Shown: positions 46,987 through 56,152, counted from the stretch's first letter. The stretch is 64,000 bases of DNA from Neorhizobium sp. SHOUNA12A (GCF_023006505.1 NZ_JALBGV010000006.1:62001-126000); one strand, 5' to 3'. Translations and numbers: made by a program. Notes: generated by a model not told the origin, from the letters alone.

Positions 46987-48291
46987 ATGACGAGCGCTGC
47001 CGAAGACCGGTGGTTCATGGCGTCGGCGCTGCGCCTGTCGCGCCTTCATACCGGTCAGACAGGCACCAATCCTTCGGTCGGCTGCGTGATCGTCAAGGAC
47101 GGCGAGGTGGTCGGCTCTGCCGTCACCGCACCAGGCGGGCGGCCGCATGCGGAAACCCAGGCGCTCGATATCGCCGGAGAGAAGGCGAGGGGAGCGACCG
47201 CCTATGTCACGCTCGAGCCCTGCTCGCATTACGGCCGCACGCCGCCCTGCGCCAATGCGCTTGTCGAGGCGGGCGTCGCCCGTGTCGTCATCTCGTTGAC
47301 CGATCCCGATCCGCGCGTTTCCGGCCGTGGGATCGCCATTCTGCGCGATGCCGGGATTGTCGTGGAAACCGGCCTGATGGAGGACGAGGGGCGCCGGGCG
47401 CTCGCCGCCTACCTCACCCGCCAGACGAAGGGCCGCCCGCATGTGACTCTGAAGCTTGCAGTTTCCGCCGACGGCATGCTCGGCCGCCGCGGCGAGGAAG
47501 TGTCGATCACCGGCCCCGAGGCGCGGGCGGAAGTACACCGCTTGCGGGCCGAGGCCGATGCGATTCTTGTCGGCATAGGCACGGTGCTGTCGGATGATCC
47601 GGAGCTGACGGTGCGTATTTCGGGGCTGGAGAAACGCTCTCCGGTGCGCATCGTGCTCGACCGGCGGCTCGAACTGCCGCTGGATTCCAAGCTGGTGAAG
47701 AGTGCGCGGGACGTGCCGGTGATTGTCGTGGCGGCGCCTTCTTCCTTGGAGACTGGGGCGACACCCCCCTCTGCCCTGCCGGGCATCTCCCCCTCAGGGG
47801 GGGAGATCGATCAGCGGCAGGCTCATCCGTCCCATTCAAGCTCCGATATCGGGGCGGCAGAGGAGCCGCCTGGAATTGCGCAGGGTGCAGGCTCCTTGCC
47901 GATCTCCCCCCTTGAGGGGGAGATGCCCGGCAGGGCAGAGGGGGGTGCTGCTCCGCGCTCCATCGCCAAAGGTGATCTGACCTCGAAGGCCGCGGCCCTC
48001 CAATCCGCCGGCGTCGAGATCATGGAGAGCACCGAACTCGACATCCTCCTGGCGATCCTTGCGGTTCGCGGCATGTCCTCGCTTCTGGTCGAGGGCGGCG
48101 CAACCATCGCAAAGACATTCCTCGAGGCAGATCTCGTCGACCGCATCCTTCTCTTCCAGGGCGCCGGCATTGTCGGCGAGGGCGGGCTTGAATCGCCGCT
48201 GACGCCATCCGATATGCCGGCAGGATTTAAGCTCGTGCGCGAGGAAAGCTTCGGGCCGGATCGCTGCTTCGAATACGAAAGAGGTTTCTGA
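46987..48291 (+). CDS. ribD: Bifunctional riboflavin deaminase/reductase RibD with in-frame repeat insertion
   Basis: Deaminates and then reduces the pyrimidine intermediate of riboflavin synthesis. The N-terminal deaminase (about 1-145) has HAETQALD and PCSHYGRTPPCANAL zinc ligands; the reductase starts near VTLKLAVSADGMLG. The 434-residue protein is longer than usual because of a 62-residue insertion at about 259-320, encoded by the palindromic element at 47762-47947. Without it the length is 372, the typical value, and the flanks rejoin smoothly (VIVVAAPSSLETGA to RSIAKGDLTSKAAAL). The insertion lies in the reductase before the LLVEGGATIAKTF motif. The stop overlaps ribE. Confidence 0.93.
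   Translation: MTSAAEDRWFMASALRLSRLHTGQTGTNPSVGCVIVKDGEVVGSAVTAPGGRPHAETQALDIAGEKARGATAYVTLEPCSHYGRTPPCANALVEAGVARVVISLTDPDPRVSGRGIAILRDAGIVVETGLMEDEGRRALAAYLTRQTKGRPHVTLKLAVSADGMLGRRGEEVSITGPEARAEVHRLRAEADAILVGIGTVLSDDPELTVRISGLEKRSPVRIVLDRRLELPLDSKLVKSARDVPVIVVAAPSSLETGATPPSALPGISPSGGEIDQRQAHPSHSSSDIGAAEEPPGIAQGAGSLPISPLEGEMPGRAEGGAAPRSIAKGDLTSKAAALQSAGVEIMESTELDILLAILAVRGMSSLLVEGGATIAKTFLEADLVDRILLFQGAGIVGEGGLESPLTPSDMPAGFKLVREESFGPDRCFEYERGF
47762..47947. repeat. 186-bp palindromic element inserted in frame within ribD
   Basis: Two 48-bp arms (47762-47809 and 47900-47947) are inverted repeats with one mismatch, around a 90-bp spacer. Each arm contains two nested hairpins, TGCCC-TGCC-GGGCA and ATCTCCCCC-TCAGG-GGGGGAGAT (left arm; the right arm is the mirror image). 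The total is 62 codons, so ribD stays open. The arm sequence resembles palindromic repeats dispersed in rhizobial genomes (RIME/BIME-like), but usually these lie between genes. No clear target duplication is visible. Confidence 0.9.
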
Positions 48292-48905
48292 TGTTCACCG
48301 GAATTGTCACCGATGTCGGCACGGTCGCGGCAACGACGCCCATGGACGAAGGCGTCAAGCTCAGGATCGCCACCAACTACGATCCGAAAACCATCGACAT
48401 GGGCGCCTCGATTTCCCATGGCGGCGTCTGCCTGACGGTGACAAACCTGCCGGACGAAGGCAGCAACGAGCGCTGGTTCGAGGTCGAGGCCTGGGAAGAG
48501 GCGCTGCGGCTGACGACGATCGCTGAATGGACCGAGGGCACGCGCGTCAATCTGGAGCGGGCGCTGAAGATCGGCGACGAACTCGGCGGCCATATCGTCT
48601 CCGGCCATGTGGACGGCAAGGCGGAAATTCTCGGCATCGAATATGAAGGTGAGGCGGTCCGCATCCGCCTTCGCGCACCCGAGGCGCTTGCCCGATTTGT
48701 GGCTCCGAAGGGCTCGGTCGCGCTGGACGGCACGTCGCTGACCGTCAACGCCGTCGAGGGCACCGATTTCGACGTTCTGCTGATCCGCCACACGCTCGCC
48801 GTCACCACCTGGGGTGATCGCAAGGCGGGCGATTTCGTCAATTTCGAAGTCGACACGATGGCGCGTTACGCAGCACGGCTCGCGGAATTCCCGGCGAAAA
48901 GCTGA
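48291..48905 (+). CDS. ribE: Riboflavin synthase alpha chain
   Basis: Dismutates two molecules of 6,7-dimethyl-8-ribityllumazine to riboflavin. The 204-residue protein has the diagnostic N-terminus MFTGIVTDVGTV and two internal lumazine-binding repeats, GASISHGGVCLTVTNLP (first) and PKGSVALDGTSLTVNAVEG (second), with GGHIVSGHVDGKAEI between. The ATG overlaps the last base of the ribD stop (TGATG), so ribD and ribE are translationally coupled. It is followed by a convergent GNAT gene and then ribH. Confidence 0.96.
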   Translation: MFTGIVTDVGTVAATTPMDEGVKLRIATNYDPKTIDMGASISHGGVCLTVTNLPDEGSNERWFEVEAWEEALRLTTIAEWTEGTRVNLERALKIGDELGGHIVSGHVDGKAEILGIEYEGEAVRIRLRAPEALARFVAPKGSVALDGTSLTVNAVEGTDFDVLLIRHTLAVTTWGDRKAGDFVNFEVDTMARYAARLAEFPAKS

Positions 48906-48919
48906 CGGCGCCTCGGCGA

Positions 48920-49441
48920 TCAGTTTTCGCGCGCCAGCACCACGATCGGGCCATGGTAGTCGGCGCGGGCGAACTCGCGGAAGCCAAGTTTCGCGGCGAC
49001 CTTCAGCGACGCGCCGTTTTCGGGGTTGATGATGCAGGTCATCCGGCGATCGGAAAAATGGGCCTCGCCCCAGGAGATCATCGCGCCCACCGCCTCGGTC
49101 GCGTAACCGCGGCCGTGGACGGAAGGGATGAGTGCCCAGCCGGTCTCGAGCGTCCCCTCGATCGAGGGCTGAAACTCGCGGCGCATGTCCTGGAAACCAG
49201 CTTCGCCGAGAAAACGCCCGGTTGCCTTTTCTTCGATCGCCAGGAAACCGAAACCCATCAGGTGCCACATGCCGTTGACACGCAGCATGCGGCTCCAGCT
49301 GGTTTCGCGGGACGAAGGGATGCCGGAAATATAGCGGACCACCTCCGGCTCGGCCCAGAATTCCGCATAGGTCTCGAATTCGTCCAGCCGGTGAGGACGC
49401 AGGATCAGCCGTTCGGTTTCGAGGGTCGGGATGGTGGTCAT
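48920..49441 (-). CDS. GNAT family N-acetyltransferase (RimJ/RimL-like)
   Basis: A 173-residue acetyltransferase of the Acetyltransf_3 type. It shows TLETERLILRPHRLDEFETY at the N-terminus, the acetyl-CoA pocket IPSVHGRGYATEAVGAMISWG (about 105-125), and the C-terminal NPENGASLKVAAKLGFREFA. The acceptor is unknown. The ATG at 49441 starts the family N-terminus; an in-frame ATG at 49468 is possible. It is convergent with ribE, whose stop is 14 bp away, and interrupts the otherwise co-directional ribD-ribE-ribH-nusB block. Confidence 0.88.
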   Translation of the reverse strand: MTTIPTLETERLILRPHRLDEFETYAEFWAEPEVVRYISGIPSSRETSWSRMLRVNGMWHLMGFGFLAIEEKATGRFLGEAGFQDMRREFQPSIEGTLETGWALIPSVHGRGYATEAVGAMISWGEAHFSDRRMTCIINPENGASLKVAAKLGFREFARADYHGPIVVLAREN

Positions 49442-49648
49442 GGCGGGCTCCATGGTGCGGGGTGGCACTGATCTTTATCGCGCCTCGCTCAGGTATTCCC
49501 GATTCGCATCGCTGCGTTCAGCGAAAATTGCTTGCCATTCCCCTCAGAGCGTGTTTTGACCGCCACCTGCCCGAGACCCATATGACTATCGGCCCGCTTT
49601 GAAGGCGATATCGATCTCATGCTGGGCCGATTTGAACAAAGGTGAATC

Positions 49649-50107
49649 ATGTCACGCGAAACCGCTCCACACCTCCTCGTCGTCGAGGCGCGTTTCTACG
49701 ACGATATGTCCGATGCGCTGCTCGACGGCGCGACCCATGCGCTGAAGGAGGCCGGGGCGACCTATGACGTGGTCACCGTTCCGGGTGCTCTCGAAATCCC
49801 GCCGGCGATCGCCATGGCGCTCGACGCGTCGGAAGAGGGTGGCACCGATTACGACGGTTTCGTCGCACTCGGCATGGTTATCCGCGGCGAGACCTACCAT
49901 TTCGACATCGTCTCGAACGAATCCTCCCGTGCGCTGATGGACCTCGCCGTGTCGGAATCGCTTGCGATCGGCAACGGCATCCTCACCGTCGAGAACGACG
50001 AACAGGCATGGGCACGTGCCCGCCGTTCGGACAAGGACAAGGGCGGCTTTGCCGCCCGTGCAGCGCTGACCATGATCGCGCTGCGTGACAAGCTGAACGG
50101 TGGTTGA
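49649..50107 (+). CDS. ribH: 6,7-dimethyl-8-ribityllumazine synthase
   Basis: Condenses the pyrimidine and dihydroxybutanone phosphate precursors to make the substrate of riboflavin synthase. The 152-residue protein has [18 protein letters not shown] near the N-terminus, [17 protein letters not shown] (about 42-58), [20 protein letters not shown] (about 71-90, with the catalytic His in YHFD) and [15 protein letters not shown]. It is the RibH1 type. It precedes nusB by 3 bp, the usual alphaproteobacterial pair; a ribosome-site stretch GTGAATC lies upstream. Confidence 0.96.
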   Translation: MSRETAPHLLVVEARFYDDMSDALLDGATHALKEAGATYDVVTVPGALEIPPAIAMALDASEEGGTDYDGFVALGMVIRGETYHFDIVSNESSRALMDLAVSESLAIGNGILTVENDEQAWARARRSDKDKGGFAARAALTMIALRDKLNGG

Positions 50108-50110
50108 TTG

Positions 50111-50590
50111 ATGGCCAAGGAAGGCGAACACCCGGTCAAGCCGGCAAACCAGCGTGGCGCCGCCCGCCTGGCGGCCGTGCAGGCGCTCTACCAGATGGAT
50201 GTCGGCGGGACCGGCGTGCTGGAGGTCGTGGCCGAATATGAGGCGCACCGCCTCGGCCAGGAACTCGACGGCGACACCTATCTGAAGGCCGACGCCTCCT
50301 GGTTCCGCTCGATCGTTGCCGGCGTCGTGCGCGATCAGGTGAAGATTGACCCCTTGATCCGCGCCTCGCTGCAGGAAGACTGGCCGCTGTCGCGGCTTGA
50401 TTCGACGCTGCGCGCCATCCTGCGTGCGGGTACGTTCGAGATACTCGAGCGCAAGGACGTGCCGGTGGCCGTCATCGTCACCGAATATGTCGAGATCGCT
50501 CACGCCTTCTTCGGCGAGGAAGAACCGCGCATCGTCAACGCTGTCCTTGACCGCATCGCCAAGCAGGTGCGTGGCGAAACCAAGAAATAA
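50111..50590 (+). CDS. nusB: Transcription antitermination factor NusB
   Basis: With NusE (S10) binds boxA RNA and aids rRNA transcription antitermination. The 159-residue protein has the all-helical NusB fold, with [20 protein letters not shown] (about 15-34), [19 protein letters not shown], and the C-terminal [19 protein letters not shown] followed by [15 protein letters not shown] and [12 protein letters not shown]-like [12 protein letters not shown]. It follows ribH by 3 bp and the following MFS gene begins 31 bp later. Confidence 0.95.
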   Translation: MAKEGEHPVKPANQRGAARLAAVQALYQMDVGGTGVLEVVAEYEAHRLGQELDGDTYLKADASWFRSIVAGVVRDQVKIDPLIRASLQEDWPLSRLDSTLRAILRAGTFEILERKDVPVAVIVTEYVEIAHAFFGEEEPRIVNAVLDRIAKQVRGETKK

Positions 50591-50621
50591 CAAACTAAAA
50601 ACAACTCGGGATGGGACAGGC

Positions 50622-51845
50622 ATGGACGGTGCGGTGAACGGTCTTCAGACGCAGATGAGCACCGCCCGGCGCAGTGTCGCCCTGCTGGCCGGGGCCCAGG
50701 CGGTCCTCGGTTCGGCGCCACCTCTGGTCTTCGCGCTTGGCGGCCTCGTCGGGTACCAGTTGCTCGGCGACGACAAGTCGCTGGCGACCGCGCCGCTGAC
50801 CGGTTTCAATATCGGCATGGCGGCGGGCGCTATCGCGGTTGCCATCGCTTCGCGGTTCCTCGGCCGCAAGACGAGCTTCATGCTGGGCTCAGTCCTCGGA
50901 GCGCTCGGTGCCGCGACCGCGGCGATCGCGCTCTTCCATGCCAACTTCTGGCTCTTTGCGACCGGCCTGCTGATGATCGGTCTCTGCAACGGCTTCACCC
51001 AGAAGATCCGCTTTGCTGCAGCCGATGCTTCGCCTTCGTTCTACAAGCCGAAGGCGATCTCGTGGATTCTCGCGGCCGGCATCGTCTCGGCGGTTCTCGG
51101 ACCGCAGCTTGCGATCTGGACCAAGGACCTGCTGTCGCCGGTGCTGTTCGCCGGCGCCTTCGTGGCCGTCATTCCGCTCTATCTGATTGCGCTGGTGATG
51201 CTGTCGCCGCTGAAATTGCCGCAGTTGAGCGGCGGCCAGACTGCTTCGGTACCTGCACGCCCGCTCGGCGAGATCGTCGTCACCCAGCGGTTCCTGACCG
51301 GCATGATCTGCGGCATCTCCTCCTACGCGCTGATGACCTTCATGATGACCGGCGCGCCGCTTGCCATGGTGATCGGCTGCGGTTTCCCGTCGGAAATGGC
51401 CACCCTCGGCATCCAGTGGCATGTGCTCGCCATGTTCGCGCCGAGCTTTTTCACCGGCATGCTGATTTCCCGCTTCGGCGTCGAAAAGATCGTCGCCGCC
51501 GGGCTGGTGATCCTGATGGGGTGCGCCGTGATCGCCCATATGGGCATCGAGCTCTGGAACTTCTGGGGCGCGCTGGTGCTGCTCGGCATCGGCTGGAATT
51601 TCGCCTTCATCGGCTCGACCGCGATCGTCGCCTCCAGCTACCGCCCGCACGAGGCGGACAAGGTGCAGGGTTTTCACGATATCATCCTGTTCACCACCGT
51701 CGCGCTCTCCTCTTTCTCCTCGGGCAAGGTGTTCACCGCCTATGGCTGGTCCTTCATGAATCTGATCATCTGGCCGGTCACGATCGTCTGCCTCGGTCTG
51801 GTGTTGGCGCTGATGTTCAAACGCTCTTCCGTGAAATCCGCCTAG
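50622..51845 (+). CDS. MFS transporter
   Basis: A 407-residue membrane protein with about twelve spans. It shows an MFS-like first loop AIASRFLGRKTSFMLGSVLG (about 66-85), QKIRFAAADASPSFYKPKAI in the loop after span four, and a second-half loop FGVEKIVAAGLVILMGCAVI. The N-terminal hydrophilic stretch is short (MDGAVNGLQTQMSTARR). The family resembles small substrate exporters; the substrate is unknown. It lies between nusB and hppA on the same strand. The upstream open frame to 50397 covers the end of nusB and is not used. Confidence 0.86.
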   Translation: MDGAVNGLQTQMSTARRSVALLAGAQAVLGSAPPLVFALGGLVGYQLLGDDKSLATAPLTGFNIGMAAGAIAVAIASRFLGRKTSFMLGSVLGALGAATAAIALFHANFWLFATGLLMIGLCNGFTQKIRFAAADASPSFYKPKAISWILAAGIVSAVLGPQLAIWTKDLLSPVLFAGAFVAVIPLYLIALVMLSPLKLPQLSGGQTASVPARPLGEIVVTQRFLTGMICGISSYALMTFMMTGAPLAMVIGCGFPSEMATLGIQWHVLAMFAPSFFTGMLISRFGVEKIVAAGLVILMGCAVIAHMGIELWNFWGALVLLGIGWNFAFIGSTAIVASSYRPHEADKVQGFHDIILFTTVALSSFSSGKVFTAYGWSFMNLIIWPVTIVCLGLVLALMFKRSSVKSA

Positions 51846-52064
51846 AGTCTTGTCCCTTCGGGGCTTGACGCCAATTCATCTCCACCGCAATCTCCCGTCC
51901 GCGCAGGCGATCCCGGATTCCTTGGGAGGGGAGCGGTCGGCTGCGCGGGAATGCGCACTATGGAGTATTGCGGCGGACCTTGCTCATCCCGTGGATGTGC
52001 GCCGCTGCAGGGGTGCACGGCCGGAGGGTATGGACCACCCGGCGCTAAGGGAGAGGAAAAGCGA

Positions 52065-54206
52065 ATGACTGTAATTCTGGGTGTGATCGTGTGCGGGTTG
52101 CTATCGATCATTTATGCCGTCTGGGCGACGCGTTCCGTGCTTGCTGCCGATCAGGGCAGTATCCGCATGCAGGAGATCGCCGGATATATCCGTGAAGGCG
52201 CACAGGCCTATCTGATGCGTCAATACATGACCATTGCCATTGTCGGCGTCGTCGTGACGATCCTTGCCTGGGTTCTGTTGTCCGGCACCGCTGCGGTCGG
52301 CTTCGTCATCGGCGCCGTGCTTTCGGGCGCTGCCGGCTTCATCGGCATGCACGTCTCGGTCCGCGCTAACGTGCGCACGGCGCAAGCTTCTTCCCAAAGC
52401 CTTGCGGCCGGTCTCGACATCGCTTTCAAATCCGGCGCCATCACCGGCATGCTGGTAGCAGGCCTCGCTCTCCTCGGCGTCTCGATTTATTATTGGATTC
52501 TGACCGCCGGCCTCGGCCATCCGACCGGCTCGCGTGAAGTCATCGACGCGCTCGTCTCGCTCGGCTTCGGCGCTTCGCTGATCTCGATCTTCGCCCGTCT
52601 CGGCGGCGGTATCTTCACCAAGGGCGCCGACGTCGGCGGCGATCTCGTCGGCAAGGTGGAAGCCGGCATTCCGGAAGACGATCCACGCAATCCGGCGACG
52701 ATTGCCGATAACGTCGGCGACAACGTCGGCGACTGCGCCGGCATGGCCGCCGACCTCTTCGAAACCTATGCGGTCTCCGTCGTCGCCACCATGGTGCTTG
52801 CGGCAATCTTCTTCGCCGGAGCGCCGATCCTCGCAACCGTCATGGTCTACCCGCTGGCGATCTGCGGCGCCTGCATCATCACCTCGATCATCGGCACCTT
52901 CTTCGTCAAGCTCGGCTCCAACGGTTCGATCATGGGCGCGCTCTACAAGGGCCTCATCGTCACCGGTCTGCTGTCGATCGTCGGTCTCGCCATCGCCACT
53001 TCGATCACCATCGGCTGGGGCACGATCGGCACCGTCGCCGGCAAGCCGATCACCGGTACGAACCTCTTCATCTGCGGCCTTCTCGGTCTGGCCGTGACGG
53101 CGCTGATCGTCGTCATCACCGAATACTACACCGGCACCAACAAGCGCCCGGTGAACTCGATCGCCCAGGCCTCGGTGACCGGCCATGGCACCAACGTTAT
53201 CCAGGGCCTTGCGGTCTCGCTCGAATCGACCGCCCTTCCGGCGATCGTCATCGTCGGCGGCATCATCGCCACCTACCAGTTCGCCGGCCTGTTCGGCACC
53301 GGCATCGCCGTCACCACCATGCTCGGCCTGGCCGGCATGATCGTGGCGCTCGACGCTTTCGGTCCGGTCACCGACAATGCCGGCGGCATCGCCGAAATGG
53401 CGCACCTGCCGCCGGAAGTGCGCAAGTCGACGGACGCGCTCGATGCGGTGGGCAATACGACCAAGGCCGTCACCAAGGGTTATGCGATCGGTTCTGCCGG
53501 CCTCGGCGCGCTGGTGCTCTTCGCCGCCTATTCCAACGACCTGCAATATTTCGCCGCCAACCCCGCCCAATATCCATACTTCCAGGGCATCGGCGAAATC
53601 TCCTTCAGCCTCTCCAACCCTTATGTCGTTGCCGGCCTGATCTTCGGCGGCCTGATCCCCTACCTGTTCGGCGGCATCGCGATGACCGCCGTCGGCCGCG
53701 CCGCGGGCTCGATCGTCGAGGAAGTGCGCAAGCAGTTCCGCGAAAAGCCGGGCATCATGGCGGGGACTGAAAAGCCGGATTATGGCCGCGCCGTCGACAT
53801 CCTGACCCGGGCTGCGATTCGCGAGATGATCATTCCGTCTCTGTTGCCGGTTCTGGCGCCGATTGTCGTCTATTTCGGCGTTCTGCTGATCTCCGGCGGC
53901 GACAAGGCTTCTGCCTTTGCTGCCCTCGGGGCATCGCTGCTCGGCGTTATCGTCAACGGCCTGTTCGTGGCGATCTCCATGACCTCGGGCGGCGGCGCCT
54001 GGGACAATGCCAAGAAGAGCTTCGAGGACGGTTTCGTCGACAAGGACGGCGTTCGCCACATGAAGGGTTCGGAAGCTCATAAAGCATCCGTTACCGGCGA
54101 TACCGTCGGCGATCCCTACAAGGATACGGCGGGCCCGGCCGTCAACCCGGCGATCAAGATCACCAATATCGTGGCGCTTCTGCTTTTGGCAGTGCTTGCC
54201 GGCTGA
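52065..54206 (+). CDS. hppA: Membrane-bound proton-translocating pyrophosphatase, K+-independent type
   Basis: Pumps H+ outward using pyrophosphate hydrolysis, conserving energy in the cytoplasmic membrane. The 713-residue protein has about sixteen spans and the signature [20 protein letters not shown] followed by [20 protein letters not shown]. The residue that sets cation need reads Lys in [10 protein letters not shown] (K+-dependent enzymes have Ala), predicting a K+-insensitive pump. The ATG at 52065 is preceded by GGAG. The upstream leader is open in frame back to 51951 (Cys-rich) but is probably untranslated. A strong bidirectional terminator follows. Confidence 0.96.
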   Translation: MTVILGVIVCGLLSIIYAVWATRSVLAADQGSIRMQEIAGYIREGAQAYLMRQYMTIAIVGVVVTILAWVLLSGTAAVGFVIGAVLSGAAGFIGMHVSVRANVRTAQASSQSLAAGLDIAFKSGAITGMLVAGLALLGVSIYYWILTAGLGHPTGSREVIDALVSLGFGASLISIFARLGGGIFTKGADVGGDLVGKVEAGIPEDDPRNPATIADNVGDNVGDCAGMAADLFETYAVSVVATMVLAAIFFAGAPILATVMVYPLAICGACIITSIIGTFFVKLGSNGSIMGALYKGLIVTGLLSIVGLAIATSITIGWGTIGTVAGKPITGTNLFICGLLGLAVTALIVVITEYYTGTNKRPVNSIAQASVTGHGTNVIQGLAVSLESTALPAIVIVGGIIATYQFAGLFGTGIAVTTMLGLAGMIVALDAFGPVTDNAGGIAEMAHLPPEVRKSTDALDAVGNTTKAVTKGYAIGSAGLGALVLFAAYSNDLQYFAANPAQYPYFQGIGEISFSLSNPYVVAGLIFGGLIPYLFGGIAMTAVGRAAGSIVEEVRKQFREKPGIMAGTEKPDYGRAVDILTRAAIREMIIPSLLPVLAPIVVYFGVLLISGGDKASAFAALGASLLGVIVNGLFVAISMTSGGGAWDNAKKSFEDGFVDKDGVRHMKGSEAHKASVTGDTVGDPYKDTAGPAVNPAIKITNIVALLLLAVLAG

Positions 54207-54225
54207 TCTCTGAACCAAGCCAGAC

Positions 54226-54261
54226 AAAAAGCCCGCGAGGAGTGATCCTCGCGGGCTTTTT
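54226..54261. terminator. Bidirectional terminator between hppA and omlA
   Basis: A perfect 16-bp stem, AAAAAGCCCGCGAGGA with its complement, encloses a GTGA loop, with A- and T-runs at the ends. It terminates hppA on the plus strand and the convergent omlA on the minus strand. Confidence 0.95.
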
Positions 54262-54287
54262 GGATTTTTGTATCCGTTTTCCGGTGC

Positions 54288-54770
54288 TTATTTGCCGAAG
54301 CCGGACAAGATGCTGCGCGCTGCCGCTCCACCAGCGCTGGAGCCGCCGGAAAGCAGCTGCTGCAGGAAGGTGAGGTCGCGGCCGCCGGTCGGTGTCGTGC
54401 GCGAAATCGTGTCGAACACCTTGCCATCCTGCATCGCATAGTTGGCGCGACGGGCGACGACGCCGTCCTTGTCGAAATAGATGGCGAGCACCGTCTGGTC
54501 GACGATCTTCGGCTTCATGAAGGCCGCCGCACGCTCGCGTTTCTGCGAGATGTAGTAGAACACCTCGGTATCGAAGGTGGCCGTCGTCGAGGGTGTGCCC
54601 ATCGTCAGCAGCACCTGCTCGCGGCTCGACCCGACCGGAATGAGTTCCAGCGATTTCTGGTCGACCACGTAGCCGTTATACATGGTGTCGCCGATATGCA
54701 TGGACGTGCAACCCGAGACGGTGATGGATGCGACGACCATTGCCATCGCGGTTTTACTCAAGAATGTCAT
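54288..54770 (-). CDS. Outer-membrane assembly lipoprotein BamE/OmlA family
   Basis: Accessory lipoprotein of the BAM complex. The predicted 160-residue precursor has a short signal ending in the lipobox VASITVSGC (lipidated Cys near residue 21), then the SmpA/OmlA domain (NGYVVDQKSLELIPVGSSRE, QVLLTMGTPSTTATFDTEVF, and RANYAMQDGKVFDTIS). The start at 54770 is chosen for signal length; ATG 54803, giving a longer basic N-terminus, is equally open. It is convergent with hppA and divergent from the CBP3-type gene. Confidence 0.86.
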   Translation of the reverse strand: MTFLSKTAMAMVVASITVSGCTSMHIGDTMYNGYVVDQKSLELIPVGSSREQVLLTMGTPSTTATFDTEVFYYISQKRERAAAFMKPKIVDQTVLAIYFDKDGVVARRANYAMQDGKVFDTISRTTPTGGRDLTFLQQLLSGGSSAGGAAARSILSGFGK

Positions 54771-55027
54771 CTCGTATCCGAAAACCCGCTTGTTCAACGG
54801 CATCCCCCAAACTCAACCTGCCCCTGCTGACCCTACCATTGTGGCTATTCAGGGACATAAGACCGATCCCGACCTGGATGTTAAGGCCGCGAAGATCCCA
54901 CCCCGTTCGCTGATCCGGCGGAACGGCATTGCAATTCGTGCATGCTTCGGTAAACCAGCTTTCGTTTCCATGCAACATGGCCGGCGGCAGGCTGGCCCAT
55001 TCCTGGAGGCAAATAACGGGAATTCAG

Positions 55028-55579
55028 ATGATCTTCGGCCTTTTCAAGAAGAAAAACCAAAACCACGCGATTGTTGACCGCCAATACTCGACCTTGACGT
55101 CGATGGCGCGTGTACCGTTCTTTTATAGCGATCTGGACGTACCGGACACGGTCATGGGCCGTTTCGAGATGCTCTCGATCGTGATGATCCTGTTCTTCCG
55201 GCGCACCGCGAAGTCCGATTCGAGCGGGCAGGAGCTGGCCCAGGAGATCGTCGACGCTTTTTTCCAGGATATCGACCACTCCATCCGCGAGCTCGGCATC
55301 GGCGACCAGAGCGTGCCGAAGCGCATGAAAAAGCTGGCCGGGATGTTTTATGGCCGGGTGGAGACCTATGCCGCCGCTCTTGAAGGCAAGGACAGCGGGG
55401 CGCTTGCCTCGGCCCTCAGCCGGAATATCTATCCCAAGACGGAGGATGCGCCTGGGATGCGAGGGCTGGCGGACTGGATGATCGTTGTGGAGAGGGCGCT
55501 TGCCGGCATTTCCGAAGATGAGATTTCCCGCGGGCACGCGGTTTTGCCCCTGCCGGGCCCGCTGCCGCGAGAAGAGTGA
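55028..55579 (+). CDS. Ubiquinol-cytochrome c chaperone (CBP3 family)
   Basis: Helps assemble cytochrome bc1; homologues of mitochondrial CBP3/UQCC1. The 183-residue protein has a helical core with RQYSTLTSMARVPFFYSDLD and VPDTVMGRFEMLSIVMILFF, then QELAQEIVDAFFQDIDHSIR and LGIGDQSVPKRMKKLAGMFY, all typical of the family. The end carries a Pro-rich tail (VLPLPGPLPREE) not usual for the family. ATG 55028 is chosen; the open frame to 54929 is antisense to omlA's leader. DUF177 follows 6 bp later. Confidence 0.87.
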   Translation: MIFGLFKKKNQNHAIVDRQYSTLTSMARVPFFYSDLDVPDTVMGRFEMLSIVMILFFRRTAKSDSSGQELAQEIVDAFFQDIDHSIRELGIGDQSVPKRMKKLAGMFYGRVETYAAALEGKDSGALASALSRNIYPKTEDAPGMRGLADWMIVVERALAGISEDEISRGHAVLPLPGPLPREE

Positions 55580-55585
55580 GGTTTG

Positions 55586-56152
55586 ATGAAGAACGACCAT
55601 GGCGCAGGCGAAAAGCCTCCCTTTTCCTATCCCGTCAAAGTCGGGAATATTTCCGCCAATGCGGTGACCGTGAAGCTCGAAGCGGATGCGCGCGAGCTCG
55701 TGGGTCTCGCAAAGCTGTGGCAGGTCGTTTCGGTCGGTTCGTTGAAGGCCGAACTGCAGATCGCCCGCTGGAAGAAGGACGGGGTGCGTCTCAAGGGACG
55801 CGTCCAGGCCGATATCGTCCAGTCCTCGGTCGTCACGCTCGAGCCGGTGGCATCGAAGATAGACGAGCCGTTCGAGCAGATCTTCGTGCCTGAAGGGTCG
55901 AAGCTCGCGCGGGTCGTGACCAGCGATACGGCGGAGATGGTGATCGATCCCGATGGTCCCGATCTTCCCGAAATGTTTGTCGGCGACACGATCGATGTCG
56001 GCGAAGTGGTGGCCGAATTCGCAGCACTTGCGATCGATCCTTATCCCCGCGAACCCGGCGTCGAGTTCGCCGATCACCTGGAAGGCGATCCGGATGAAAA
56101 GTCCGGACGCCCCAATCCCTTTGCCGTCCTTAAGGACTGGAAAAAGGATTGA
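55586..56152 (+). CDS. DUF177 (YceD) family protein
   Basis: A 188-residue protein of the YceD/DUF177 family, implicated in 23S rRNA accumulation. It has the FSYPVKVGNISANAVTVKLE start and the C-terminal beta segment VVTLEPVASKIDEPFEQIFV with the acidic PDGPDLPEMFVGDTIDVGEV and LAIDPYPREPGVEF stretches. The zinc-type Cys cluster known in some YceD proteins is absent. It follows the CBP3 gene by 6 bp and precedes plsX. Confidence 0.88.
   Translation: MKNDHGAGEKPPFSYPVKVGNISANAVTVKLEADARELVGLAKLWQVVSVGSLKAELQIARWKKDGVRLKGRVQADIVQSSVVTLEPVASKIDEPFEQIFVPEGSKLARVVTSDTAEMVIDPDGPDLPEMFVGDTIDVGEVVAEFAALAIDPYPREPGVEFADHLEGDPDEKSGRPNPFAVLKDWKKD

Noticed and set aside
52101-54227. 708-codon frame opposite hppA
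   Set aside because: It is a shadow with highly charged, domain-free sequence.
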